From positions 220,383 through 284,382 of the forward strand of contig NZ_VLKZ01000004.1 of NCBI RefSeq assembly GCF_007830185.1: a stretch of 64,000 bases of DNA, given 5' to 3'. Positions 52,881-62,113 of the stretch are shown here, one piece after another. Source of the stretch: Halalkalibacter nanhaiisediminis (GTDB lineage Bacteria > Bacillota > Bacilli > Bacillales > Bacillaceae_D). The notes under the pieces are model-generated. The model made no database searches and had not been told where the DNA came from. It saw nothing but the letters and a program-made list of their open reading frames with translations. The number at the start of each line of letters is the position of its first letter. Position 1 is the stretch's first letter. The translations under genes and the position numbers were made by a program.

Positions 52881-53756
52881 ATGCCATCCTTCTTTTCAAA
52901 CAAAAAATTAATTATACTTCTCGTCAGCATTATTATTTTGATGGCACTAATTGGCTACTCACTTAATGATCGTGAGCGAGTAACTGGGCCAGAACAAGTC
53001 GTCAGAGATGCTGTTGGATGGGTGCAAACTATTTTCATGAAACCCGCATACGTCGTTGCGGGTTTCTTTGAAAATGTCCAAGATATTCAACATGTGTACG
53101 AGGAGAATAAGCTACTAAAATCTCGACTTGAAGAATATGCACAAATTTCGGTAGAACGTACTACGCTACGAAACGAAAATGAAACTTTAAAAGATATGCT
53201 TGAACTTGAAGAAAGTTTAAATGATTATCTGATTCGAACGGCTGTTGTTATTCACCGAAGTCCAGACCGTTGGACAGAGTATATTGGCTTAAATAAAGGG
53301 TCGGAGCATGGTGTAGAGCCGAATATGGGAATTGTTGATTCACAAGGTGGCCTCGTTGGAAAAGTAAAGCAAGTGAGTGAGTTTTCCTCTGTTGTTCAGC
53401 TTCTATCCGATAATGATCGTACAAATAGAGTTTCGGCGATGGTCTCAATGGACCAGCCAGAGTACGGTTTTATTGAAGGGTATGATGAGGATAGAGGCTT
53501 ACTGATTATGAGAAAGCTTAATATTGAAGCAGAGATTGAAGAAGGGCAAATGGTTACAACATCTGGGAAGGGTGGCGTATACCCAAGTGGTTTGCTTATC
53601 GGGGAAATTGTTCAAATTGAACCAGACGAATATGGTTTAACATTAAATGCTTACATTGAGCCGACTGCTGACTTTCAGGCGTTGGATTATGTATACATTA
53701 TTGAACGAACGAGTACATCACTCGATCCAGCATTGCTTGAGGAGGATGCGTCGTGA
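52881..53756 (+). CDS. mreC: Rod shape-determining protein MreC
   Basis: MreC is a bitopic scaffold of the elongasome. The 291-residue protein has a membrane helix at about 9-27, a coiled coil at about 70-110, and two beta-rich domains (about 120-280) with VGKVKQVSEFSSVVQLL and GLLIGEIV. The stop overlaps mreD by four bases. Confidence 0.96.
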   Translation: MPSFFSNKKLIILLVSIIILMALIGYSLNDRERVTGPEQVVRDAVGWVQTIFMKPAYVVAGFFENVQDIQHVYEENKLLKSRLEEYAQISVERTTLRNENETLKDMLELEESLNDYLIRTAVVIHRSPDRWTEYIGLNKGSEHGVEPNMGIVDSQGGLVGKVKQVSEFSSVVQLLSDNDRTNRVSAMVSMDQPEYGFIEGYDEDRGLLIMRKLNIEAEIEEGQMVTTSGKGGVYPSGLLIGEIVQIEPDEYGLTLNAYIEPTADFQALDYVYIIERTSTSLDPALLEEDAS

Positions 53757-54277
53757 GCCGGATCTATATTCCAGCAGCCGTATTCATCTTGCTTGTTCTT
53801 GAAGGAACCCTTTTTCAAATTTTAATCTCGTTTAATCATACAATTGAGATGACCCTTGTACCGCGTTTTCTTGTCGTAATGATTATTTTGATCGGAATTC
53901 ACTTTGGTCGTCAGAGTAGTATCGTGTATGGCATGATATTTGGTTTCTTCTATGATGTTGTCTATACGCAATTGCTTGGGGTATATACATTTGGTATAGC
54001 ATTCATTGGCTATGTGTTTGTTTATTATCACAAGCGTATTCAAGACTCGCTTTTGATTCAACTGCTGATCATCGTCGGCGCTATTACGTTCTTTGAATAT
54101 TATCAATTTGGTTTATACCGATTAATTGGTATAACGGAAATGGCTGCACCGTTATTTGTGCTAGAGCGTTTAGTACCTAGCATTGTCTTAAATAGTGTAT
54201 TTGCGATCTTGATTTATTACCCAACGAAAAAACTGTTCGATTATGTGAAAAGGCAAGAAAACCTTCGTGAACGTTAA
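53753..54277 (+). CDS. mreD: Rod shape-determining protein MreD
   Basis: The GTG at 53753 follows GAGGAGGATG and overlaps the mreC stop. The 174-residue protein has about five membrane helices and is typical of MreD in size. It belongs to the elongasome with MreB and MreC. Confidence 0.93.
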   Translation: MSRIYIPAAVFILLVLEGTLFQILISFNHTIEMTLVPRFLVVMIILIGIHFGRQSSIVYGMIFGFFYDVVYTQLLGVYTFGIAFIGYVFVYYHKRIQDSLLIQLLIIVGAITFFEYYQFGLYRLIGITEMAAPLFVLERLVPSIVLNSVFAILIYYPTKKLFDYVKRQENLRER

Positions 54278-54474
54278 AGGTATGGAACTAGACCGTTGAT
54301 CAATATTGAGAAGCAATTGAATTTTTTTATCTTTGTTCTTGTCGTTAAAAAAGGGTTTGTACAACATTTTGTTGAATAAACGTATTATGACTGTTTTCTC
54401 GTATGACTCAGGTCTCATTAGAAAATGGACAAGCAACGAGCAACAGAGTGAGTGAGGCTGAGGTGAACACACTT

Positions 54475-55158
54475 ATGGCGCAGAAAAAGCAATATGTCAC
54501 AATAAAAGGCACGAAGGAAGGGCTTATCTTTCTATTAGATGATCGCTGCTCTTACGAAAGTTTAGTTGAAGAGCTGATGGAGAAGCTCTCTTCTAAACAC
54601 TATCAAGATTCAGAAGGACGGGATATTCTAGTTAAGGTAGATGTGGGATATCGTTATCTTCAAAAGAATCAGAGAGAAGAGCTTGAGCACATTATAACAG
54701 ATGGTCGTAACCTCGCTGTGGATCAGTTTGAGTCTCATGTTCTTTCCAAAAAAGAAGCAGAGCAAATGCGTCAGGAATCACAAACAGTGACCTTAACACG
54801 TATTATTCGGTCTGGACAAATTATTAAAGTGAATGGGGACGTCTTACTCATTGGTGATGTTAACCCTGGTGGGGCCATAATGGCAACAGGAAACATCTGT
54901 GTATTAGGGGCTCTGCGGGGCATTGCTCATGCAGGGTTTCAAGGCAATGAACGTGCGGTTATTACTGCTTCTCTTATGGCGCCAGCCCAGCTAAGAATTG
55001 CTGAGATTATAAAGCAATTTGATGCAGATCAAGATAGTGAGCAGTTGATGGCAAGTGCTTATTTAGATGAACGGGTTTCCTTGCAGATAGGACGAGTTCA
55101 ACAGCTTGTGCAAACACATCCAGAGCTGGCGAAGTTTGAGGAACAATTGCTAGACTAA
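54475..55158 (+). CDS. minC: Septum-site inhibitor MinC
   Basis: MinC inhibits FtsZ assembly away from mid-cell and is recruited by MinD. I chose the ATG at 54475 after AGGTGA because the family begins QKKQYVTIKGTKEG. Upstream in-frame starts are possible. The 227-residue protein has an N-terminal FtsZ-binding domain (1-100) and a C-terminal right-handed beta-helix (about 110-205, LIGDVNPGGAIMATGNICV). Confidence 0.95.
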   Translation: MAQKKQYVTIKGTKEGLIFLLDDRCSYESLVEELMEKLSSKHYQDSEGRDILVKVDVGYRYLQKNQREELEHIITDGRNLAVDQFESHVLSKKEAEQMRQESQTVTLTRIIRSGQIIKVNGDVLLIGDVNPGGAIMATGNICVLGALRGIAHAGFQGNERAVITASLMAPAQLRIAEIIKQFDADQDSEQLMASAYLDERVSLQIGRVQQLVQTHPELAKFEEQLLD

Positions 55159-55184
55159 GAAAGTGATAGAAAGGGGTCATCAAT

Positions 55185-55979
55185 GTGGGAGAGGCAATCG
55201 TCATTACAAGTGGAAAGGGTGGCGTTGGGAAAACAACAACGTCAGCTAATATTGGCACTGCCCTTGCGCTGTCGGGGAAGAAAGTATGCTTAGTGGACAC
55301 AGACATCGGACTCCGTAATCTTGATGTTGTCATGGGTTTGGAAAATAGAATCATATATGACCTCGTTGATGTAGTAGAAGGACGCTGTAAGCTAAAACAA
55401 GCTCTTATTAAAGATAAGCGATTTGACTGTTTGTATTTACTTCCAGCTGCACAAACAAAAGATAAGTCAGCAGTCGAACCAGATCAGATGAAGGAAGTCA
55501 TAGATGAATTGAAGCAAGATTATGACTACGTGCTTATTGATTGTCCTGCTGGTATTGAACAAGGTTTCAAAAATGCAATAGCAGGTGCAGATAAAGCCAT
55601 CGTTGTCACCACACCTGAAGTTCCTGCTGTGCGCGATGCTGACCGTATTATCGGTTTATTAGAACAGAAAGATATTGAGTCGCCAAAATTGATTGTAAAC
55701 CGCATACGAGGCCATATGATGAAAAATGGTGAAATGCTTGATGTGGATGAAATTGCATCTATTTTAGCAATTGATCTACTTGGAATTGTCGTTGACGATG
55801 AAGAAGTCATTAAGCATTCTAATAAAGGCGAACCAATTGCCCTTCATACAACGAGTAAAGCTTCGATTGCATATCGTAATATTGCTCGTCGGATTCTTGG
55901 TGAAACAGTTCCGCTGATGTCTTTTGAAGAACAAAAAGGAATGTTTGCAAAGATCAAGCAATTTTTCAGTGTAAGATAA
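55185..55979 (+). CDS. minD: Septum-site ATPase MinD
   Basis: The GTG at 55185 follows AAAGGGG. The 264-residue ParA-type ATPase has the deviant Walker A SGKGGVGKTTT, and the C-terminal amphipathic helix that binds membrane (last about 10 residues, FAKIKQFFSV). It forms an operon with minC. In B. subtilis spoIVFA follows directly; here two leftward genes intervene. Confidence 0.97.
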   Translation: MGEAIVITSGKGGVGKTTTSANIGTALALSGKKVCLVDTDIGLRNLDVVMGLENRIIYDLVDVVEGRCKLKQALIKDKRFDCLYLLPAAQTKDKSAVEPDQMKEVIDELKQDYDYVLIDCPAGIEQGFKNAIAGADKAIVVTTPEVPAVRDADRIIGLLEQKDIESPKLIVNRIRGHMMKNGEMLDVDEIASILAIDLLGIVVDDEEVIKHSNKGEPIALHTTSKASIAYRNIARRILGETVPLMSFEEQKGMFAKIKQFFSVR

Positions 55980-55997
55980 GGATACTATTTAGCAGTG

Positions 55998-56046
55998 AAA
56001 AAGCTCCTAATCTCTGACTCTATCAGAGAATTAGGAGCTTTTTTTC
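55998..56046. terminator. Strong terminator after minD, probably bidirectional
   Basis: AAAGCTCCTAATCTCTGA pairs with TCAGAGAATTAGGAGCTTT (one bulge or wobble), with T and A tracts on both sides. The leftward receiver gene may use it too. Confidence 0.85.
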
Positions 56047-56152
56047 TGTGTGAAAGTTGGTTCGTTTCTAGTTAGATAGAAAAAGAATCATGCTTTTTCA
56101 TTCTAGGTTTAGAGTGAAGCACATGAAAGTTTTATTATTTTAAACTGATAAA

Positions 56153-56521
56153 TTATATAGTGATCAATGTATCATCTAAAAATGCTGAGACGGACTGACG
56201 AAATTTATGTATAGAAAAAGGCTTATGCAAGTACTCGATGGTTATAGTTGTTGTTTGAACTCGTTCTTGACGGCCAGTCGTCATAATTAGCATAGGCACT
56301 GAGCTTCGTTTTTCGAGTTCACTGACAAAGTCTGTAATCTGCTCAGCATAAATTTGATCACTAATGATAACTAGCTGATTTGAAAAAGTATCCATTTCTT
56401 GGAGGTAAGCCTGTCCACTTGTATATAAGTGGACAGTGACACCGATTTGCTTCAAGTGATAGTCCATTAATGTCGCATGACTTGGTTCATCTTCAATTAA
56501 TGCAACCGTTAATGAGTTCAT
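56153..56521 (-). CDS. Stand-alone response-regulator receiver domain
   Basis: This 122-residue protein is a single REC domain with no output domain. Acidic pair Glu10-Asp11, phosphoacceptor Asp55 (VIISDQIY), Thr81-Thr82 and Lys100 (LHKPF) are conserved, so phosphorylation is possible. GGGGGA precedes the ATG on its strand. No sensor kinase lies nearby; partners are unknown. It resembles Spo0F in size but lacks clear Spo0F identity and should not be so named. Confidence 0.75.
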   Translation of the reverse strand: MNSLTVALIEDEPSHATLMDYHLKQIGVTVHLYTSGQAYLQEMDTFSNQLVIISDQIYAEQITDFVSELEKRSSVPMLIMTTGRQERVQTTTITIEYLHKPFSIHKFRQSVSAFLDDTLITI

Positions 56522-56742
56522 GATGTCCCCCGTTCTTGTAAACTAAGTGTAAATTCTATTTTTTATAGTAAATTTTTATTTGAATCATTGCAAGGGATTT
56601 ACTATCTATTTGTGTTGATTGTTTGAATGATAGTAATCGTCTGGATAACAGCAAGGCCTTTTGATGAGAGAAATCGTTAAAGATAAATAGAGTATGAGAA
56701 AGAAGAGAGGTTTACCTGATGTAGGTTTCCCTCTCATTTTCA

Positions 56743-57666
56743 TTAGCTTCGATGTTGTTCGTATTTATTTGGCTTGGACACGCGTGCTAACCATTCTTGC
56801 TCGTTTTCTGTTAACGGTTCGTCGTTAACAGCTTCTATGCTTTCTTCAATTTGCTGCGGATTACTTGCCCCAGCTACAACCGATGCAATAACGGAAGAGG
56901 ATAGACAGTACTTTAGAGCGGCTGATTGGAGGGTACGTTTGCCCTCTAGTCCTTCTTCTAATTGGTTGCGGAGGGTGATTAGCTCATCAAACGAATAATC
57001 AAGATAGCCATTTGCAGCAATCGCTTTAGATAGTTGAGTAAGTGGACGTTCGGTTAGTATTCCTTTAGCAAGTGGACCACGTGCGACGACACTTACCTTA
57101 TGCTGCTCTAGCAATGGAAACAGCTCTTCTGGTCTGCGATCAAGAAGGCTATATTGCATCATAATACTAATAATGGATGAACGTTTTACGTATTCTTTGA
57201 TCACATTTGGACGAATGGAAGAAATACCGTAGTAGCGAATAATGCCTTCTTGCTTCAATTCTTCAAACGCTTCAATTGTTTCGTCGATATTATCTTCAAT
57301 GGTTCCGCCGTGAAGCTGATACAAATCAATGTAATCGGTTTTCAAGCGTTGTAGGCTATCTTTAACAGCTGCTTGAATATGTTTTTTTGAAGGATCCCAT
57401 GTCCAACCTTCATTTCCTTTTTCAAAACGATTCCCAGCTTTAGTCGCAATAATTAATTCTTTTCTCTTGGATTTAATGATGTCCCCGATCATTTCCTCGT
57501 TCATACCTTGATCATATAAATCAGCCGTATCGAGATAGTTGATTCCTCCGTCAAGTGCAGTATCAATGATTTTGGCCGCTTCATTTTTATTTGTCCCAAT
57601 ACTCATGCAACCTAAACCAATTTCACTAACATATAAATCAGACTGGCCTAATTGGCGTTTTTTCAT
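56743..57666 (-). CDS. Aldo/keto reductase
   Basis: This NADPH-dependent carbonyl reductase of the AKR superfamily has 307 residues. The catalytic tetrad is intact: Asp46 and Tyr51 (DTADLYDQG), Lys76 (ATKAG) and His119 (YQLHG). The ATG at 57666 follows AGAGGAGA. The physiological substrate cannot be told. It is likely an insertion relative to B. subtilis, where minD and spoIVFA adjoin. Confidence 0.9.
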   Translation of the reverse strand: MKKRQLGQSDLYVSEIGLGCMSIGTNKNEAAKIIDTALDGGINYLDTADLYDQGMNEEMIGDIIKSKRKELIIATKAGNRFEKGNEGWTWDPSKKHIQAAVKDSLQRLKTDYIDLYQLHGGTIEDNIDETIEAFEELKQEGIIRYYGISSIRPNVIKEYVKRSSIISIMMQYSLLDRRPEELFPLLEQHKVSVVARGPLAKGILTERPLTQLSKAIAANGYLDYSFDELITLRNQLEEGLEGKRTLQSAALKYCLSSSVIASVVAGASNPQQIEESIEAVNDEPLTENEQEWLARVSKPNKYEQHRS

Positions 57667-57712
57667 CTCATTATCTCCTCTCAAGTATTATCTCTTCCTC
57701 AATCCCTATTAT

Positions 57713-57742
57713 GTCATATAGAAAACGGACAAGTCATATAGT
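57713..57742 (+). promoter_or_regulatory. Sigma-E promoter of the spoIVF operon
   Basis: GTCATATA (57713-57720) is followed after exactly 14 bases by CATATAGT (57735-57742). Both closely fit the sigma-E consensus (about GTCATATT and CATACANT). The spoIVF operon is sigma-E controlled in B. subtilis. Confidence 0.8.
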
Positions 57743-57777
57743 GAAACAAATGAGCTCGTAAAAAGGGTGGGGATCTA

Positions 57778-58569
57778 ATGTCCAAGCGATTAAATAAGGT
57801 GCGTAAAGAATTAGAAATGAGAAGAAGACAAATTGATTATAACGTAAAAAAGCGTGAGAGACCGGCTCCGCTGCTTATGAATCGTCACGAAGAGGATAGA
57901 GGAGAATTTGATTTTCTTGATCAGAAAGAAGACCATCGTTTTGATGCACCAAATGTTAAATCACATGATTTCTTTTTGTTCCGTATGTTGGCATCCGTTT
58001 GCCTGTTTCTAATAATCGCCATTTTATTTAGATCGAACGTACCTCAGCTAGACGGGGTCAAACAGTTTGTTGTGCAATCATATGAGCAAGAGTTTCAATT
58101 TGCTGAAATTGCTAATTGGTATGAAGAACAATTCGGTCGTCCGTTAGCTTTGGTTCCAATTCAACAAGATGTAGCACAAGGTGATCCAAACGAACAAGTT
58201 GAAATGGCCTATGCTATGCCGGCAGCTGGAGTGATTCGTGAAGGGTTTGAAAAAACGGGACGAGGTATCTTGGTTGAGACAGGGATGGAGGTGGAAGTGG
58301 AAGCTGTAAAAGGAGGTTATGTCATAGCGGTTGGGGGAGGAGATGAAGAAAGCCTAGGTAAAACAGTGACTGTGCAACATTATGATGGGACAGAATCCCT
58401 CTATGGCATGCTAGATGAGATAACGGTTAATATCTATGATCATATTCAAGCTGGCAATAAAATTGGCACGGTTTCAACGAATCAAGAAGCTGGGAAAGGT
58501 ATCTTTTACTTCGCTTTGAAAAAAGACGACGATTATATTAACCCAAGCGAAGTTCTACCATTTGATTGA
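57778..58569 (+). CDS. spoIVFA: SpoIVFA, regulator of the SpoIVFB protease
   Basis: The 263-residue protein has a cytosolic N-terminus rich in Arg and Glu, one membrane helix (about 63-80) and an extracytoplasmic LytM-like (M23) domain (about 150-260) without the full set of zinc residues. It holds SpoIVFB inactive in the outer forespore membrane. AAAAAGGGTGG precedes the ATG. spoIVFB follows directly. Confidence 0.9.
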   Translation: MSKRLNKVRKELEMRRRQIDYNVKKRERPAPLLMNRHEEDRGEFDFLDQKEDHRFDAPNVKSHDFFLFRMLASVCLFLIIAILFRSNVPQLDGVKQFVVQSYEQEFQFAEIANWYEEQFGRPLALVPIQQDVAQGDPNEQVEMAYAMPAAGVIREGFEKTGRGILVETGMEVEVEAVKGGYVIAVGGGDEESLGKTVTVQHYDGTESLYGMLDEITVNIYDHIQAGNKIGTVSTNQEAGKGIFYFALKKDDDYINPSEVLPFD

Positions 58570-58570
58570 T

Positions 58571-59437
58571 ATGCAAGCACTCCTTTCTAAAATCAAAATC
58601 AATCCGTTGTTCTGGTTCGTTATGGGAATTGGGGTTGTGACTGGTTATTTTCGAGAGGTCTTGATGGTTTTTACCATTGTTTTTATTCACGAAATGGGGC
58701 ATGCGTTTGCTGCTCATTTTTTCAAATGGAGAATCCATAAAATCGAGCTTCTACCTTTTGGTGGTGTAGCTGAAGTTGAAGATGGAGGGTGCCGTCCTTT
58801 TCATGAAGAGTTAATTGTCATTATTTCAGGACCACTTCAACATATCTGGTTAATTCTACTTTCCTATTTGTGTATGCAACTCCCTTTTTGGTCGTTAAGT
58901 GATCATCAGTTATTTGTTTGGCACAATCTCATGATTTTAGGATTTAATATGATACCAGTTCTGCCTCTTGATGGTGGACGTCTCATTCAATTATGGTTCA
59001 CGTATCGATTCTCCTATGTACTAGCATTAACGTATTCTCGCTGGATATCATCAGTTATTCTCGGTGTTCTTCTATTACTAAGTGTAAAATTCTTTCCCTT
59101 TCATCTGAATCTATGGGTTGTCCTCTCATTTCTCATTATTGCAAACTATTTGGAATGGAAGCAGCGCCATTACCGCTTTATTCGTTTTCTAATGACTCGT
59201 CGTCATGCACAGTCTCATCAACTCGAACACTCTATTATAGTAGTAAGAGATTCAATGCCGTTGCGTGAGGTCATGAAGAAATGTCGTAGAGGACATCAGC
59301 ATTTATTTACCATTTTTCAGTTAGAAGAAGGAACCTCTCTGACTGTAAAGGAAGAAGAATTATTAGATGTCTTTTTTACTGAAAAGCATCCACAAACTCC
59401 CCTTTCTCTTTTAAATCTTGCAGGAATCAGGAAGTAA
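58571..59437 (+). CDS. spoIVFB: SpoIVFB, intramembrane metalloprotease for pro-sigma-K
   Basis: This is a site-2-protease-family enzyme that cleaves pro-sigma-K in the mother cell. Zinc motif HEMGH is at about residues 40-44 and the third ligand Asp lies in NMIPVLPLDGGR. Several membrane helices and a C-terminal cytosolic CBS-like tail follow. A TTG at 58562 is an alternative start, in frame and overlapping spoIVFA. Neither start has a strong ribosome binding site, so coupling to spoIVFA is likely. Confidence 0.93.
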   Translation: MQALLSKIKINPLFWFVMGIGVVTGYFREVLMVFTIVFIHEMGHAFAAHFFKWRIHKIELLPFGGVAEVEDGGCRPFHEELIVIISGPLQHIWLILLSYLCMQLPFWSLSDHQLFVWHNLMILGFNMIPVLPLDGGRLIQLWFTYRFSYVLALTYSRWISSVILGVLLLLSVKFFPFHLNLWVVLSFLIIANYLEWKQRHYRFIRFLMTRRHAQSHQLEHSIIVVRDSMPLREVMKKCRRGHQHLFTIFQLEEGTSLTVKEEELLDVFFTEKHPQTPLSLLNLAGIRK

Positions 59438-59506
59438 TTAGAGAGCATTGAAGAAGAGAATCATGTACAATAAAGAAAAGATCGGTTGAAAAAGGGGCTA
59501 GTCTCA

Positions 59507-61009
59507 GTGAAAAAGATTTATTTTAATATGGCAACAAGGGAGCGACGTGCTGCTGTTGTGGAACATGAGCGAGTGGTTGAGCTAATGGTCGAGCGTGCGC
59601 TACAAAATCGGATCGTTAGTAACGTCTACCGGGGACGGGTTGTAAATGTCCTACCAGGAATGCAAGCCGCATTTGTAGATATTGGGAGAGAAAAGAATGG
59701 GTTTCTTTATCGAGATGATTTGCTTTCGTTTCATTTATTAGATGAAGATGAGAATAAAAAGAAGCAACGGAGTATCTCGGAATTTGTGAAGCAAGGTGAG
59801 GAAGTCATCGTTCAAGTGACGAAAGAAGGATTTGGAACAAAAGGTCCGCGTCTTTCTGGGGTAGTCTCTTTCCCAGGTCAATTTATTGTGTACATGCCTG
59901 AAGGAGGATACGTTGGAGTTTCACGCCGTTTCTCATCAGAAAGGGAACGGGAGCGCTGGCGGAAAATTGGAGATGAGTTAATCGAGGGGAAAGAGGGACT
60001 CATTATCCGAACTTCTTGCGAGGGACAAGCAAAAGAGGAGATTGAACGAGAGCTGAAATTTTTGCGGAAATGCTGGCAAGAGCTCTGGAAAAAAGAAAAA
60101 AGCAGCAAGGCACCAGCCCTTATTCACCAAGATTCTGGGCTAATTGAGCGGATGATTCGAGATTTTTCTTATGATGATATTGCGGAAATTGTCGTGGATA
60201 ACATTGATGAATACCAATTATTAAAAGAATTATTAGAACCCTATCCAGCGTTACAAGAGACTCTACGTTTATACAGAGAAAAGGAAAATATTTTTAGTGC
60301 GTACGGGATTGAAAAAGAGCTCGAACGTGCGCTTCGCAGACAAGTTTGGTTAAAAAACGGTGCCTATTTAATGATTGATCAAACTGAAGCTCTTACAGTC
60401 ATCGATGTGAATACAGGTAAATTTACAGGAAAGACTGATTTACATGACACCGTTCGTAAGACAAATAGTGAAGCGGCAAAGGAAATCGCTAGACAACTGA
60501 GGTTACGCGATATTTCAGGTATTATTGTGATCGATTTTATCGATATGAAACGGGAAGGGGACCGAGAACATGTTCTTACGGTATTTGAAAAGGCGTTAAA
60601 AAATGATCGAACGAAGACGAATGTTCTGGGTATCACTGGTCTTGGCCTTGTAGAAATGACGAGAAAGAAAGTCCGTCAAAATTTACAAGCGAGCCTTTCT
60701 AAAAGCTGCCCAACATGTGCAGGCAAAGGTGTTGTCCTCTCAGATGAAGCACAAGCCTTTAAAATCGAAAGGCAGCTATGGGAGCATCGTGGGATGGATG
60801 AGGATGCACTAGTACTTGAGCTACCATCGTCAGTTTCGACCGTTCTTTTTGGAGTAAAGGGCGAGCATCTAAAGAGATTAGAAGAAGTACTTGGTTTTCG
60901 AATTCTTGTTTATCCAAATAAAAAATTAACAGAAGAAAGCTATGCTATTCGTTATGTTGGTGAATTGAGCGAAGCGACTGCTCAGCTTGAACGATTGAAG
61001 GCCAATTAA
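59507..61009 (+). CDS. rng: Ribonuclease G/E
   Basis: This is a single-strand endoribonuclease of the RNase E/G family. The GTG at 59507 follows AAAGGGGCT, giving 500 residues. The N-terminal S1 domain (about 37-120), catalytic Asp in VIDVNTGKFTG and Asp in VIDFIDM, and the zinc-link CPTCAGKG are visible. It is G-like: no long disordered C-terminal tail. B. subtilis lacks this enzyme and uses RNase Y and RNase J. Confidence 0.95.
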   Translation: MKKIYFNMATRERRAAVVEHERVVELMVERALQNRIVSNVYRGRVVNVLPGMQAAFVDIGREKNGFLYRDDLLSFHLLDEDENKKKQRSISEFVKQGEEVIVQVTKEGFGTKGPRLSGVVSFPGQFIVYMPEGGYVGVSRRFSSERERERWRKIGDELIEGKEGLIIRTSCEGQAKEEIERELKFLRKCWQELWKKEKSSKAPALIHQDSGLIERMIRDFSYDDIAEIVVDNIDEYQLLKELLEPYPALQETLRLYREKENIFSAYGIEKELERALRRQVWLKNGAYLMIDQTEALTVIDVNTGKFTGKTDLHDTVRKTNSEAAKEIARQLRLRDISGIIVIDFIDMKREGDREHVLTVFEKALKNDRTKTNVLGITGLGLVEMTRKKVRQNLQASLSKSCPTCAGKGVVLSDEAQAFKIERQLWEHRGMDEDALVLELPSSVSTVLFGVKGEHLKRLEEVLGFRILVYPNKKLTEESYAIRYVGELSEATAQLERLKAN

Positions 61010-61023
61010 GCGTTCGATCATCA

Positions 61024-61053
61024 TTGACATTAATGATAAAAACATGCTACAAT
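61024..61053 (+). promoter_or_regulatory. Promoter of the rplU operon
   Basis: TTGACA and TACAAT are 18 bases apart, with TGC preceding the -10 (extended -10). Confidence 0.8.
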
Positions 61054-61055
61054 AT

Positions 61056-61166
61056 CGCTTGTTAGTTATTTGGTCGCACCCAAACGACTACAACCGCACA
61101 GAGCAGGTTTTAAAAGGCAATGCCTTACCTAGGATGGCGAGTCTGAGTATATGAGGAGGTGCAAGT
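61056..61166 (+). ncRNA. L21 leader RNA before rplU
   Basis: This leader has a conserved core (CGCACAGAGCAGGTT, then AGGCAATGCCTTACCTAGGA) and a short hairpin AAGGCAATGCCTT. It matches the known ribosomal L21 leader of Bacilli in place and motif, probably an autogenous control element. Confidence 0.75.
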
Positions 61167-61475
61167 ATGTACGCAATTATTGAAACTGGTGGTAAACAAA
61201 TCAAGGTTGAAGAAGGCCAAGAAATCTACATCGAAAAATTAGATGTTGAAGCTGGTGAAACAGTTAGCTTCGCTAACGTTTTATTCGTAGGTGGCGATGA
61301 GGTGAAGGTTGGTGCTCCATTTGTTGAGGGCGCAACTGTAACGGCTAAGGTTGAAAAGCATGGTCGTCAAAAGAAAATCATCGTTTGGAAGATGAAGGCT
61401 AAGAAGAACTACCGTCGTAAGCAAGGTCACCGTCAACCATACACAAAAGTGGTAATCGAAAAGATTAACGCTTAA
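61167..61475 (+). CDS. rplU: 50S ribosomal protein L21
   Basis: L21 (102 residues) begins [18 protein letters not shown], with the C-terminal [24 protein letters not shown] precedes the ATG. It is followed after eight bases by prp. Confidence 0.98.
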   Translation: MYAIIETGGKQIKVEEGQEIYIEKLDVEAGETVSFANVLFVGGDEVKVGAPFVEGATVTAKVEKHGRQKKIIVWKMKAKKNYRRKQGHRQPYTKVVIEKINA

Positions 61476-61483
61476 GCTGTCTG

Positions 61484-61825
61484 ATGATTACGGTCGACGT
61501 TAAACGAAATAGTAAAAATGAGCTTGTCTCATTTACGATGAGTGGACATGCAGACTCTGGTCCGTATGGCTATGATCTCGTGTGTGCTGGTGCTTCAGCA
61601 GTATCAATTGGTGCTGTCAACGCTATCGCTTCACTCTGTCAAGTCGAGCTTGACATTGAGATGAAGGAAGATGGCGGCTTTCTCCGCTGTGATGTGCCAA
61701 CTGGTTTGGATTCCATAACATTTGAGAAAGTACAGCTTCTTCTTGAAGGGATGCTTGTATCTCTCGAGTCGATCGCTGAAGAATACAGCAGTCATATTGA
61801 AATCAAAGATAAATATGGGAGGTGA
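61484..61825 (+). CDS. prp: Ribosomal-processing cysteine protease Prp (YsxB)
   Basis: Prp removes the N-terminal extension of L27 in Firmicutes. The 113-residue protein keeps catalytic His22 and Cys34 ([20 protein letters not shown]). It lies between rplU and rpmA as expected, overlapping neither start by more than a few bases. The matching extension on L27 is visible in the next gene. Confidence 0.95.
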   Translation: MITVDVKRNSKNELVSFTMSGHADSGPYGYDLVCAGASAVSIGAVNAIASLCQVELDIEMKEDGGFLRCDVPTGLDSITFEKVQLLLEGMLVSLESIAEEYSSHIEIKDKYGR

Positions 61826-61830
61826 ATTCC

Positions 61831-62109
61831 ATGTTAAAAATGAATCTTCAATTTTTCGCATCGAAAAAAGGAGTAGGTAGTACAAAGAACGGTCGTGACT
61901 CTCAGTCTAAGCGACTTGGTGCTAAGCGTGCTGACGGTCAAACAGTAACAGGCGGTTCTATCCTTGTACGCCAACGCGGAACACGCGTATATCCTGGTAC
62001 GAATGTAGGTAAAGGTGGAGACGATACACTATTTGCGAAAGTAGACGGCGTTGTGAAATACGAGCGTGTTGGTCGTGATCGTAAACAAGTGAGCGTATAC
62101 CCTGCATAA
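61831..62109 (+). CDS. rpmA: 50S ribosomal protein L27
   Basis: L27 (92 residues) begins [14 protein letters not shown]. The first nine residues form the Firmicute pro-sequence that Prp cuts after Phe9. The ATG at 61831 follows GGGAGGTG. The body has [20 protein letters not shown]. Confidence 0.97.
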   Translation: MLKMNLQFFASKKGVGSTKNGRDSQSKRLGAKRADGQTVTGGSILVRQRGTRVYPGTNVGKGGDDTLFAKVDGVVKYERVGRDRKQVSVYPA

Positions 62110-62113
62110 TGTT

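Noticed and set aside
56153-56521. Receiver protein as Spo0F
   Set aside because: It is a lone REC domain of similar size, but key residues beyond the acidic pocket do not clearly match Spo0F, and the gene order differs from the known spo0F context.
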